Shown here: positions 35,101-42,995 of the stretch, piece after piece
Position numbering within the stretch: position 1 is the stretch's first letter
How the letters are laid out: the number at the start of each line of letters is the position of its first letter
Assembly (NCBI RefSeq): GCF_005771565.1
Contig: NZ_VAWA01000003.1
Location: 1 to 64,000, forward strand
DNA: 64,000 bases
Direction: 5' to 3'
Origin: Nesterenkonia sphaerica
GTDB lineage: Bacteria; Actinomycetota; Actinomycetes; Actinomycetales; Micrococcaceae
Notes under the pieces: model-generated
Told to the model about the DNA's origin: nothing
The model's input: the letters and a program-made list of their open reading frames with translations, nothing else
The model's database searches: none
Position numbers and translations under genes: made by a program

Positions 35101-36893
35101 TCCGGAAGTTCCACGGGACCCCACTCGGGGTACTGGTCCCCTGGTCCGGGATTGTCCGGGTGCGTGCCTCCGCCGAAGTGCCGGAGGATGCCCCACACGG
35201 CGTTCAGGGCCGTCTGCACCGCACCTTCAGCCCACGCTGGGGTGAAGGAGATGCTGTCCCCGGCCAGGAAAATGCCACGCTCCGCCTCCGGCATATCATC
35301 CTGCATGAAGTGGCCGTACATGCGGTGATTGTAGCGGTAGTGCCCCGGCAGCGCGCCTTTGAATGCGCCCAGGAAATAGGGGTTGGACTCCCAGGAGACG
35401 GTCACCGGCTCTCCGAGGATGTGCGCACGGAGATCCAGGTCCGGGTAGATCTTCTCCAGAGCGCGGATGGCGAGCTCGGCGCGCTTCTCCGCGCTGTACG
35501 GCAGCATCTTGAGTGCGTCGGACATCCATGAATAGGTCAGACAGATGACCCCGGGCTGCTCGGGTCCGTTGTCGAACAAATACGTCCCGCGGGTCAGCCG
35601 ATCGGTCAGCGTCATGCTCATCAGCTGGCGGCCAGTCTTCGGGTCGATCTGCTTCCAGAACGGGCGATCCACCACCACGAACGTTTTGGAGGACTGCATG
35701 TAGCGGGTCCGGTCCAGGGCCATCCACATGCCTTGGGAGAACAGGTTCTCGTCGCAGTCAATCTCTGTGGTGAGCAACCAGCTCTGACAGGTCGCCAGAA
35801 CTGCGTCATAGCTGCGGACCTCCCCTGTTGTTTCGGTGACGGCGATCCTGCCTTCGGCGTCACGACATACGGAGGCCACCGCCCCCCGAGCTCCCGCGCG
35901 GGAATGGGGTGTAGATCCGGGCTGCGGGCTGGGAGCGGCGTCGACGGTGGACGCGTGCAGGCTGGCCAGCGAGGTGCCTGGCGGCCAGTGGGCGCAGTCA
36001 TCCGCTCCCCGGTGCCACAGGCCCACTGGCAGCTGCTCGACCCCTCCGATGACGAGTTCCTGGTCAGTGTCACATTCGGTGACGACGACCCGGAGGATCT
36101 CGAGCATGGAGTTGGCGAAGTCGGAGTCCCACCCTCCGGTGCCGAATCCGACCTGGCCGAAGACCTCCCGATGCCGGAAGGACAGCTCGGCGAATTCCTC
36201 CGCCCGCGAGACGAATTCGTAGAAGCTCGTGTCATCCCATCCGGCGACGATCTTATTCCACAGCTGCTTCAGCGTCTGGGCGTCCCGGTTTCGAATGGCT
36301 TCCTGCAGCCCGCCGAGGTCGAATTCCCGCTGCAGTGCCGCATCCCATGCCTGCGCCACCTCTGCGAACAGCGCTGGAAGATCGGAGAGGCTTTCGGCGT
36401 ACCAGGTCTGGCCGCCGAGATCGATCACTGTGCTGCCGGCCGCCTCAGTGAGCGGGTTCGGGAAGGGTGCGGTGCGCAGGCCCAGAAGCTTGAGGTAGTG
36501 GAAGAAGCTGGTCGAAGAAATCGGGAACCGCATGCCGCCGAGCTCAGCAACGACCTCGCTACTGGCGGTGCCCCCGGCGTCTTGGTGAGCCGATGGCATG
36601 GGGAAACGTTCTGATCTCAGCCGCCCACCCAGCCGCTCAGCCTCGTAGACCACCGGGCGCAACCCCAGACGCATCAGCTCGTAAGCCGCCACCAAACCCG
36701 CGATTCCGCCGCCGATGACGGCCACTTCCTTCCCGTGCGCCGCAGCCGGGAGTGCCCCGAGCCCTGCAGGGTGCTCCAGCCAGGCCGCATAGTCGAAGGG
36801 GAAGTCCGGGCCGAACACCGTGACCGGCCCACGGCCCGGGGCGTCTGTGAAATCTGCGTCCGCCGGTCCCATGACAGTAGATTTTGTTGTCAT
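35097..36893 (-). CDS. davB: L-lysine 2-monooxygenase (flavin monooxygenase)
   Basis: The 598-residue FAD enzyme closely follows the Pseudomonas DavB plan: VFGPDFPFDYAAWLEHPAGLG near residue 25, FAD motif AVIGGGIAGLVAAYELM near 58, VAELGGMRFPISST, FGTGGWDSDF and MWMALDRTRYMQSSKTF. It oxidatively decarboxylates L-lysine to 5-aminopentanamide. Relatives acting on Trp or Phe share the fold, but the davA partner supports lysine. The transcript appears leaderless: TAAGAT ends six bases before the ATG, with a perfect palindrome just upstream. A Ser/Pro-rich insertion around residues 310-330 is unusual. Confidence 0.93.
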   Translation of the reverse strand: MTTKSTVMGPADADFTDAPGRGPVTVFGPDFPFDYAAWLEHPAGLGALPAAAHGKEVAVIGGGIAGLVAAYELMRLGLRPVVYEAERLGGRLRSERFPMPSAHQDAGGTASSEVVAELGGMRFPISSTSFFHYLKLLGLRTAPFPNPLTEAAGSTVIDLGGQTWYAESLSDLPALFAEVAQAWDAALQREFDLGGLQEAIRNRDAQTLKQLWNKIVAGWDDTSFYEFVSRAEEFAELSFRHREVFGQVGFGTGGWDSDFANSMLEILRVVVTECDTDQELVIGGVEQLPVGLWHRGADDCAHWPPGTSLASLHASTVDAAPSPQPGSTPHSRAGARGAVASVCRDAEGRIAVTETTGEVRSYDAVLATCQSWLLTTEIDCDENLFSQGMWMALDRTRYMQSSKTFVVVDRPFWKQIDPKTGRQLMSMTLTDRLTRGTYLFDNGPEQPGVICLTYSWMSDALKMLPYSAEKRAELAIRALEKIYPDLDLRAHILGEPVTVSWESNPYFLGAFKGALPGHYRYNHRMYGHFMQDDMPEAERGIFLAGDSISFTPAWAEGAVQTALNAVWGILRHFGGGTHPDNPGPGDQYPEWGPVELPE

Positions 36894-36899
36894 TCTATG

Positions 36900-36905
36900 A
36901 TCTTA
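36900..36905 (-). promoter_or_regulatory. Leaderless -10 element TAAGAT of davB
   Basis: The hexamer ends six bases before the davB ATG, and no Shine-Dalgarno sequence is present. Confidence 0.6.
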
Positions 36906-36906
36906 C

Positions 36907-36920
36907 CGGAATTTATTCCG
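36907..36920. promoter_or_regulatory. Palindrome CGGAAT-TT-ATTCCG, candidate Lrp/AsnC operator of davBA
   Basis: A perfect 6-2-6 inverted repeat sits in the spacer immediately upstream of the davB -10. AT-centred palindromes of this kind fit Lrp/AsnC regulators, one of which is encoded in the same operon. Confidence 0.6.
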
Positions 36921-37155
36921 CCGATGAGGAGAATGGCCCCGGGCAGCGGCGGAGGCACTCCTAGGGGTGCGGCGGCAGCAGATTCTTGGACAGCGGCGAC
37001 GCCAGGGTCGAGGCCGTGCAGGATACTGAGTAGGAGGCCGCGCTGGAGGCCGGAGGTGCCACGCTCACCGGCGCGGCTCCGGCATCAGGGCAGTCTGCGA
37101 GCCCTCGACCGTGGGCGCTCTGACCGTCCAGGCTGCCGGCGAGGGGTCGAGCGGC

Positions 37156-37206
37156 ACATCGGATGGGACACCACCGTCATGAACCGCCCGGCATCCCATC
37201 CGATGT
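37156..37206. repeat. Perfect 13-base inverted repeat with 25-base loop
   Basis: ACATCGGATGGGA at 37156-37168 is matched by TCCCATCCGATGT at 37194-37206. Partial copies of the arm follow at 37245-37256 and, inverted, at 37274-37282. Confidence 0.85.
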
Positions 37207-37317
37207 AGCGCAAAGGCGCCCCCAGAGGCGTCAAACGCAACAATCGATGGGATACATCTCCCGCTCAGCCCTGCGTGTCCCATAGGATTGCCCGCCGCAG
37301 GGCAGGGGCAGGTGCCC

Positions 37318-37405
37318 TAAACGCCGAGACACCTGGGCTCTGAGACACCTAGACGCCGAGACGCCCAGACGCCCAGACACCTAGGCCCTGAGATACCTGA
37401 GCTCT
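37318..37405. repeat. Degenerate tandem array of GAGACACCTA-like units
   Basis: Variants of a 9-13 base unit (GCCGAGACACCT, CTGAGACACCTA, GACGCCCA, CTGAGATACCTG) recur head to tail about eight times. Confidence 0.75.
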
Positions 37406-37537
37406 GAGGCTCCGGGATGCGGAGAGCGCAGTCTGACTCAAGGCTGGCCCAGGCCGGACTCACAGCGCAGCAGGGCCACCGTGCTGGGACGAGACGGGAC
37501 CCCAGCGGACGCACCGGCAGCGCTGCATCGGCGGACC

Positions 37538-38653
37538 TCAGGCCCGGGAGTTCTCCTCATCAGCAGTCGACGTCTGCTCCGACCGGCGGCCTGCGGAGCC
37601 CTCAGCGGACTCCTGAGCTGACTCCTGAGCGGAGTCCTGATCCTGGGTGTCCGATGCGCCGTCAGCTTCGCTCCCAGTGGTGTCCGTACCTTGCTCCGGG
37701 CCCGAACCGGGATGCTGCCACTCTGAGCCGGACTGCGGCGCTGGGCTCTGTGTTGGGGTGGGGGCCGATTGCTGCGCATCCTGCAGCCGCACCCCGTACC
37801 GAGGCCTGCCATCGGGCTGCTGCCACTGCTGGGCGGCGCGGCTGCGGTCAGCGTGGTCGACGCCTTCCGGGGTGTCCCCCGGGTGCTGCTGGGTGGCTGC
37901 CGCGCCATGTGTGGTGGCCACGCCCGGGGCGGGGCCGCGATGCTGCGGCTGAGCCGAGGCTGGAACTTGGCCCGGGCCCTGAGGGTGGTGCTGACCCTGA
38001 GGCTGGTGCTGATTCGGAGGCTGGCCCGGGCCTGCAGCATGGCTCGGACTAGCGGAGGGACCTCCGGAGGAACCAGCGGGCGGTGGTACTGCGGCCGGCG
38101 TCGCGGGGCCCTGGCCAGCCTGCCCGTGCTGGGCCATGCCGGGCGGGCGCCCGGTGGGGTCATTCAATGCGTTCAGGCTGGTGACCCCCGCCCCGGCCAC
38201 CAGTCGGCGCGCCTGCTGAGCCACCTGGAAGTCGCAGACCACGTCATAGGTGGTCGCAGTCAGCTGGGAGGCGGAGACGAACCCGCGGGTTCCGCGCCGG
38301 GCGGCGAAACTCACCACTCCCACAATCATCCAGATCGCCATACCCATCAGCACAGCCATCGCCAGGTTCAGCAGCGGAGCCTCCGGAGAGAACAGCATCA
38401 GCAACAAACCGATGAAAGCGCCGAACAGCGCCCCCTGCAGCGCTCCCGTGCCGGCCACCCGCGGGTAACTGAGGCGGCCGCGCACCTTCTCCACCGACCG
38501 CAGATCATTGCCCACAATGGTCAGCGTCTTGACCTCGAAGTCGTGGTCGGCTGCCAGGTGATCCACCACCTTCTGCGCGTCCTCATAGGAGCGGTAGCGC
38601 CCCAGCAGTTCGCCTCGGGGCAGGGCACCAGTATGCAAGGGAAGAGTCGCCAT
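37538..38653 (-). CDS. General stress protein 17M-like membrane protein with long Gln/Pro-rich tail
   Basis: The 371-residue protein starts with a GSP17M-type domain (YRSYEDAQKVVDHLAADHDF near residue 22) and two membrane helices at about residues 68-92 and 95-117. From residue 170 on it is low complexity: Pro/Gln/His-rich, then acidic Ser/Glu/Gln-rich with the repeat SAQESAQESAEGSA. The membrane hairpin is conserved in actinobacteria but the function is unknown. The disordered tail should be cytosolic and may bind partners. CACAAT seven bases before the ATG hints at a leaderless transcript. Confidence 0.8.
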   Translation of the reverse strand: MATLPLHTGALPRGELLGRYRSYEDAQKVVDHLAADHDFEVKTLTIVGNDLRSVEKVRGRLSYPRVAGTGALQGALFGAFIGLLLMLFSPEAPLLNLAMAVLMGMAIWMIVGVVSFAARRGTRGFVSASQLTATTYDVVCDFQVAQQARRLVAGAGVTSLNALNDPTGRPPGMAQHGQAGQGPATPAAVPPPAGSSGGPSASPSHAAGPGQPPNQHQPQGQHHPQGPGQVPASAQPQHRGPAPGVATTHGAAATQQHPGDTPEGVDHADRSRAAQQWQQPDGRPRYGVRLQDAQQSAPTPTQSPAPQSGSEWQHPGSGPEQGTDTTGSEADGASDTQDQDSAQESAQESAEGSAGRRSEQTSTADEENSRA

Positions 38654-38674
38654 GGTCTCTATTGTGCCCCCTAC

Positions 38675-38680
38675 TAGACT
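38675..38680 (+). promoter_or_regulatory. Leaderless -10 element TAGACT of mrp
   Basis: The hexamer ends six bases before the GTG start of mrp, and there is no Shine-Dalgarno sequence. Confidence 0.6.
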
Positions 38681-38686
38681 GGTCAG

Positions 38687-39817
38687 GTGTCCGAATCCGC
38701 TGCTGCCGAACGAGTGCGCCGTCAGCTCGACGACGTCTTAGACCCTGAGCTCCGCGTCCCCGTCACCCAACTGGGCATGATCGGTGAGGTGGAGGTCGAC
38801 GCCGCTGGAACCGCCGAGATCTGGGTCAAGCTCACCACCGAGGCCTGTCCGATGCGCAGCAGGATCATCGACGAGGTCAGCGCCGCCGCCGTGCGCGCCG
38901 CGGGCGTGCGCACCGCTGAGGTGCACTTGGGGGTCATGACCCCCGAAGAGCGCGGCGCACTGAAGGAGCAACTGCGTGAGGGCCACGGCGCAAAGGTCAA
39001 CCGCTTCGCCCAGCCGGACTCGCTGACCCAAGTCTACGCCGTCGCCTCCGGCAAAGGCGGGGTCGGAAAGTCCACCGTCACCGTCAATCTGGCCTGCGCC
39101 CTGGCCACCCAGGGGTTGAAGGTGGGGATCATCGATGCCGATGTGCACGGGTTCTCCGTGCCCGGCCTGATGGGCATCACTGACAAACCCACCCGGCTCG
39201 ACGAGATGATCCTTCCCCCAGTGGCCTTTGACGTGAAGACCATCTCCATCGGCATGTTCGTCGAGGGCAATCAGGCAGTGGCGTGGCGGGGACCCATGCT
39301 GCACCGTGCCGTGGAACAGTTCCTCACCGATGTGCACTTTGGCGACCTCGACGTGCTGCTGCTGGATCTCCCCCCGGGGACCGGGGACATCGCCATTTCG
39401 GTGGCCCAACTGTTGCCCGGCGCACAGCTGTTGGTGGTCACCACCCCGCAGCACGCAGCAGCCGAGATCGCTGAGCGGGCCGGAGCACTGAGCACCCAGA
39501 CGGGGCAGACGCTCGCCGGGGTTATCGAGAACATGGGACCCATGACCCTCCCGGACGGCACCGTGCTGGACCTCTTCGGCTCCGGGGGCGGACAGATCGT
39601 GGCGGACCGGCTCAGCGAGCAGCTCGATACCGAGGTGCCCCTGCTGGGTTCGGTGCCGTTGGATCCTGCCCTGCGGCAAGCAGGCGACGACGGCGCCCCG
39701 GCGGTGATCTCCACCCCAGACTCCCCCGCAGGGAGGGCTTTGCGCGAGGTGGCCGAGCGGCTCGGAGGCCGCGCCCGCGGCATCGCGGGGAAACAGCTGC
39801 CCCTGACCTTGGCCTGA
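38687..39817 (+). CDS. Mrp/ApbC-family iron-sulfur cluster carrier ATPase
   Basis: The 376-residue protein has an N-terminal MIP18/DUF59 domain (residues 1-85) and a deviant Walker A SGKGGVGKSTVTVNL near residue 120, followed by IDADVHG and LDLPPGTGD. Mrp proteins bind and transfer Fe-S clusters. The CPxC cysteine pair of many bacterial Mrps is absent (ENMGPMTLPDG replaces it), as I recall for mycobacterial homologues. The start is GTG on an apparently leaderless transcript. Confidence 0.92.
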   Translation: MSESAAAERVRRQLDDVLDPELRVPVTQLGMIGEVEVDAAGTAEIWVKLTTEACPMRSRIIDEVSAAAVRAAGVRTAEVHLGVMTPEERGALKEQLREGHGAKVNRFAQPDSLTQVYAVASGKGGVGKSTVTVNLACALATQGLKVGIIDADVHGFSVPGLMGITDKPTRLDEMILPPVAFDVKTISIGMFVEGNQAVAWRGPMLHRAVEQFLTDVHFGDLDVLLLDLPPGTGDIAISVAQLLPGAQLLVVTTPQHAAAEIAERAGALSTQTGQTLAGVIENMGPMTLPDGTVLDLFGSGGGQIVADRLSEQLDTEVPLLGSVPLDPALRQAGDDGAPAVISTPDSPAGRALREVAERLGGRARGIAGKQLPLTLA

Positions 39818-39915
39818 ACGGATAGGCTTCCTTTGCACTGGTCATCACCGGGGCGAAGGAGATATCACCCCAGCAGTCCGGCATGGCCTGGCTGCACTGA
39901 GGGAAAGGACGCTGA

Positions 39916-40674
39916 GTGGCGGAGCTGATGTGGGTCTCACTGGCCATCGTGGCCCTGGTGTTCGCCACCTCGGGCATCCAGCGTGTCACCGGCTCCGGGT
40001 TCGGACTCATCCTCTCGCCATTCGTGGTGCTGCTCATCGGAGCCCACGAGGGCGTCATGCTGGCCAACTTCCTCTCCATCTTCGCCCCCATCTTCGTGAT
40101 GTGGCGCACCTGGCGGCTCATTGAGTGGCGGCGGCTGATGTGGATCCTGCTGCCCGCCTTGGCCGTGATGCCGCCAGCAGCATGGGTTTCGGTCCACGCC
40201 CCTGAAGGTGTGCTCTACGTCGCAGTCGGCTCGCTGGTCATCTTCGGGATTGCGGTGTCCCTGGTGATCCACAGAGTGCGGCTGACCCTCGATGGGCCGC
40301 TGGTCCGAACCGCTACCGGTGCCGCTGTCGGTGCCGGGACAGTGCTGGCAGCGGTGGGCGCGCCGGCCACCGCTATCTATACGGTGCTGGCGCGCTGGTC
40401 CATCCCGGTCATGATCGCGACTGTGCAGCCGCTATGGCTGGTGGTGTCGGTGGTCTCCTTCGGCACGAAGTGGGCCATCGACGACGGGCAGCTGCCGGAG
40501 CTGCCGTGGTGGGCGTGGCTGGGCTCAGTGATCGCGATCGTCGCAGGAATGTACGCCGGAGAGTGGGTCCAGCGGCACATGAATGAGTCTCGGCTGCGCC
40601 AGGCTGTGACGGTGATTGCGCTGCTGGGCGGGATCCTGGCTCTCGTCATGGGGATCCGCGCCCTGGTTGGCTGA
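39916..40674 (+). CDS. TSUP-family (TauE/SafE-like) membrane transporter
   Basis: The 252-residue protein has about eight membrane helices arranged as two similar halves, with ATSGIQRVTGSGFGLI in the first helix pair and VGAPATAIYTVLAR in the second half, typical of the sulfite exporter TauE/SafE family. It likely exports or imports a small sulfur- or carbon-containing anion. The start is GTG preceded by AAAGGA. It ends eight bases from the convergent tatB gene. Substrate is unknown. Confidence 0.85.
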   Translation: MAELMWVSLAIVALVFATSGIQRVTGSGFGLILSPFVVLLIGAHEGVMLANFLSIFAPIFVMWRTWRLIEWRRLMWILLPALAVMPPAAWVSVHAPEGVLYVAVGSLVIFGIAVSLVIHRVRLTLDGPLVRTATGAAVGAGTVLAAVGAPATAIYTVLARWSIPVMIATVQPLWLVVSVVSFGTKWAIDDGQLPELPWWAWLGSVIAIVAGMYAGEWVQRHMNESRLRQAVTVIALLGGILALVMGIRALVG

Positions 40675-40682
40675 GCGTACCC

Positions 40683-41168
40683 TCAAGTAGCGTCTGCATC
40701 GTACGGGGCGGGTTCTGGCACCCCGGGATCGGTGGCATCTGTGCTGGCCGCGCCTGCGGCTGCAGCTCCAGCCACACCGGCGGCCAACGCCCCTCGACTG
40801 CCTGAGCCGCCGCCGAACAGCTCCAACGGGTCAATCGGCTTGCTCGAGCTCCCGCCCGCCACGCGCGCCGCACCCGGCGCAGGCCGAGCTGTTCCTGTCG
40901 GAGAGACATCATCGAGCTCATCGGCCAGTGCGTCGCGGATAATTCGCCGGGGATCGTACTGCCGGGGATCGTACTTCTGCCAGTCGACGTCGTCGAAGTC
41001 GGCGCCGGTCTCTTCCTTGAAACGGACTTTCGCATCATCAGCCCAGTGCCGGGCCTTCTTCACCCAGCGTGCCAGCGACTGTGCGTACTGCGGAAGCCGC
41101 TCGGGGCCCAGGAGTACCAGGGCAAGCACGATGAGGATGAAGATTTCGTAGACATTGAAGCCGGGCAC
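40683..41168 (-). CDS. tatB: Twin-arginine translocase subunit TatB
   Basis: The 161-residue protein has a short N-terminal membrane helix (VYEIFILIVLALVLLGPERLP) ending in the TatA/B hinge, then an amphipathic helix and an Ala/Gly-rich C-terminal tail. The Glu near the N-terminal end of the helix and the linkage to mrp favour TatB over TatA. It helps recognise and export folded proteins carrying RR signals. The start is GTG six bases after TAAAGT, consistent with a leaderless transcript. Confidence 0.88.
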   Translation of the reverse strand: MPGFNVYEIFILIVLALVLLGPERLPQYAQSLARWVKKARHWADDAKVRFKEETGADFDDVDWQKYDPRQYDPRRIIRDALADELDDVSPTGTARPAPGAARVAGGSSSKPIDPLELFGGGSGSRGALAAGVAGAAAAGAASTDATDPGVPEPAPYDADAT

Positions 41169-41174
41169 AGCTCA

Positions 41175-41180
41175 ACTTTA
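41175..41180 (-). promoter_or_regulatory. Leaderless -10 element TAAAGT of tatB
   Basis: The hexamer ends six bases before the tatB GTG. Confidence 0.55.
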
Positions 41181-41187
41181 CCGTGTG

Positions 41188-42030
41188 CTACCCCGCGTCA
41201 AACCAGGTGAGGATTTCATCGAAGCCGCGCTCAAGGCGGTCTGCAGGCCCGGGCGCCGAGTCCGACAGATGCACCCGCGACCGGTCGGTGATCATCACCC
41301 ATGACGCGAGGTCTTCGGCTGCGGCGGGGTCCAAGCTCGCAGAGATGAGGTACCGCACATGGGGAGTCTCCACACCGGCGGCCCACGCCTCCGACTCCTC
41401 GGAGATGTAGAGGGTAGACTCATGCCCGGTGCTCAGCTCCACCGCTTCCATTCGAACTTGGCTGAGCTCGACGACGTCGTCGAGCTTGTCACGAAGCGGG
41501 CTGAGGTCACGCTCACCGGTCTCAGCCCGCGTCTCGGCGACACTGATGACGTCCGTACCGTCGGAGAAGTGGACGTGGACAGTGCGCTCACCCCCGGCGG
41601 AGCTGGTGCGCACCAGCTCCGGGCTGAACCCAGAGCGGTCCAGAAAGGGCACCGCCCAGCCGAATGACTTCAGGTCGTTGAGCTGTTGCACCGGGATCTC
41701 CACCACGGCACCAGCGTCCTGATCTCCCGGACGCACAGCCGCCGCTTCGCTGAGCATACTCTCCGGAGCCTCAGGCGGTTGGACTGCGGAGACCGCCTCC
41801 GTCTCCGCATCACCTGAGGTCACCGGTGGAGACTGCCTCGGCTCAGGCGGCAGCAGCTCCTGAACGGAGGCAGTCATCGGCGCTGAGCGTCCACCAACGA
41901 CCCAGGCAGCGGCGACGATCACACATGCCACCACAGCGATCGACGCCATGAGCACAGCGATGACCCAACCGATGGAGGGGTAAGAACGGGAGCGCGCATG
42001 CGGTGCTGAACTGAGAGTCGTCCGAGACAT
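41188..42030 (-). CDS. Membrane-anchored extracytoplasmic protein, possibly RseB/MucB-like
   Basis: The 280-residue protein has a cytosolic N-terminal stub of about 20 residues, one membrane helix (IGWVIAVLMASIAVVACVIV), a Pro/Glu-rich linker and an extracellular domain. The segment PVQQLNDLKSFGWAVPF followed by VHVHFSDGTDVISVAE resembles the C-terminal part of RseB/MucB sigma-E regulatory proteins, though the match is weak. It occupies the place between the O-methyltransferase and tatB where mycobacteria carry sigE, rseA and htrA; none of those is seen. An alternative ATG 18 bases upstream lies within an inverted repeat. Confidence 0.6.
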   Translation of the reverse strand: MSRTTLSSAPHARSRSYPSIGWVIAVLMASIAVVACVIVAAAWVVGGRSAPMTASVQELLPPEPRQSPPVTSGDAETEAVSAVQPPEAPESMLSEAAAVRPGDQDAGAVVEIPVQQLNDLKSFGWAVPFLDRSGFSPELVRTSSAGGERTVHVHFSDGTDVISVAETRAETGERDLSPLRDKLDDVVELSQVRMEAVELSTGHESTLYISEESEAWAAGVETPHVRYLISASLDPAAAEDLASWVMITDRSRVHLSDSAPGPADRLERGFDEILTWFDAG

Positions 42031-42032
42031 CG

Positions 42033-42053
42033 CCAATATTGTGCACATATTGG
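42033..42053. promoter_or_regulatory. Inverted repeat CCAATAT-N7-ATATTGG
   Basis: A perfect seven-base inverted repeat around the centre TGTGCAC lies just upstream of the RseB-like gene and 75 bases from the divergent O-methyltransferase start. It is a clear operator candidate in a short AT-rich divergent promoter region. Confidence 0.5.
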
Positions 42054-42114
42054 CTGGTATTACGCTTATTTTTCGCTGGGAATGCTGGCGCTTCTGGGGC
42101 TCTGCACCGCGATA

Positions 42115-42120
42115 TATGCT
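42115..42120 (+). promoter_or_regulatory. Leaderless -10 element TATGCT (O-methyltransferase)
   Basis: The hexamer ends six bases before the ATG; there is no Shine-Dalgarno sequence. Confidence 0.55.
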
Positions 42121-42126
42121 TCACAC

Positions 42127-42768
42127 ATGAGTACGCCGGAGAAGACCAAGTACGCCAGCTGGGCGTACGCGGAAGAGCACAGTGTCCCTGATGAGCTGGT
42201 GGAACGCGCACGCGTCCTCGCAGCGAATGTGGGCACCGATCCCATCTCCGACGGCACTGCCGCGGCGCTGACCACACTTGCCGCAGCCTGCCGGGCCCGC
42301 AGCATGGTGGGCATCGGTCTGGGAGCCGGGCTTGCCGGGGCAGCTCTGCTGCGCGGTGCCGCCGCTGATGCCGTATTCACCGGAATCGACGCTGATGCTG
42401 ACTGCGTCAGCGCGACTCGCCAGCTGCTGGGCAGCCTGGGAGTGGCGTCCTCACGCACCCGGCTGATTACAGGCAAGGCAACCGAAGTCCTGCCCCGGCT
42501 GACGCCGGAGGGCTACGACCTGGTGTTCATCGACGCCGCAGGCGAGTCGGCAGTGGACTACCTCAGTCACGGTCTGCGACTGCTCCATCCCGGAGGGACC
42601 CTGATCCTCAATGATGCGTTGGACGGAGACCGCGTCCCCAAACCTGCGGTGCGTGAAGCCTCCACTCAGGCGATGCGGCGTGCCGAGGCGCTTTTGCGTG
42701 AGGATGATGCGGTGGTGACTGCCATGTTCAGCACCGGTACCGGCGTGCTCGTGGCGGTGAAGAGGTAA
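42127..42768 (+). CDS. SAM-dependent O-methyltransferase (class I, COMT/Rv1220c-like)
   Basis: The 213-residue protein has the Rossmann methyltransferase core: a variant glycine motif GIGLGAGLAGAALL, FTGIDADADC with the acidic residue for SAM ribose, GYDLVFIDAAGE with the catalytic metal-site Asp, and LILNDALDGD. It matches the small cation-dependent O-methyltransferases found beside sigE in actinobacteria. The start at MSTPEKTKYASWAY is chosen because of its leaderless -10 and because upstream codons are not conserved-looking. The methyl acceptor is unknown. Confidence 0.87.
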   Translation: MSTPEKTKYASWAYAEEHSVPDELVERARVLAANVGTDPISDGTAAALTTLAAACRARSMVGIGLGAGLAGAALLRGAAADAVFTGIDADADCVSATRQLLGSLGVASSRTRLITGKATEVLPRLTPEGYDLVFIDAAGESAVDYLSHGLRLLHPGGTLILNDALDGDRVPKPAVREASTQAMRRAEALLREDDAVVTAMFSTGTGVLVAVKR

Positions 42769-42939
42769 CTATTCGCCGACTGCTTGGATCAAGCACTGCT
42801 TGAGAGATTCGGCTTCCTCATTGTTGATCTCGAGCACCAGACGACCGCCACCGTCAATCGGCACGCGCATGATCAGGCTGCGCCCTTCCTGAGCGACCTC
42901 CATCGGACCGTCACCTGTACGCGGTTTCATAGCAGCCAT
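42769..42939 (-). CDS. DUF3117 family protein
   Basis: The 56-residue protein begins MAAMKPRTGDGPMEV and contains MRVPIDGGGRLVLEI, the hallmark of DUF3117, a very small, highly conserved actinobacterial family without known function. GAAAGAGG lies before this ATG, so an upstream open extension is rejected. Its stop abuts the O-methyltransferase stop with no spacer. Confidence 0.93.
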   Translation of the reverse strand: MAAMKPRTGDGPMEVAQEGRSLIMRVPIDGGGRLVLEINNEEAESLKQCLIQAVGE

Positions 42940-42995
42940 CTGGATTATCCTCTTTCCCTCGTCGTGCCGGTCAGCGTGTACCTGATTATTATCTC

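Larger units (their letters stand above)
36921..37537. other. Gene-free stretch with repeats between davB and the stress-protein gene
   Basis: No frame in this 617-base stretch gives a convincing protein; open frames are short and change strand. It contains the inverted repeat at 37156-37206, a further GATGGGATACATC and GTGTCCCAT near 37246-37282 that echo its arms, and the degenerate tandem array at 37318-37405. It may hold a decayed mobile or repetitive element. Confidence 0.55.

Noticed and set aside
36735-37208. Plus-strand frame overlapping the start of davB
   Set aside because: Antisense to davB for half its length and Arg/Ser-rich; no domain seen.
37065-37283. Short minus-strand frame in the davB-stress-protein gap
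   Set aside because: Covers the inverted repeat arms; composition and lack of a ribosome site argue against a gene.
39818-39915. Possible riboswitch before the TSUP gene
   Set aside because: Short GC-rich leader with no recognisable aptamer core; only a Shine-Dalgarno sequence is clear.
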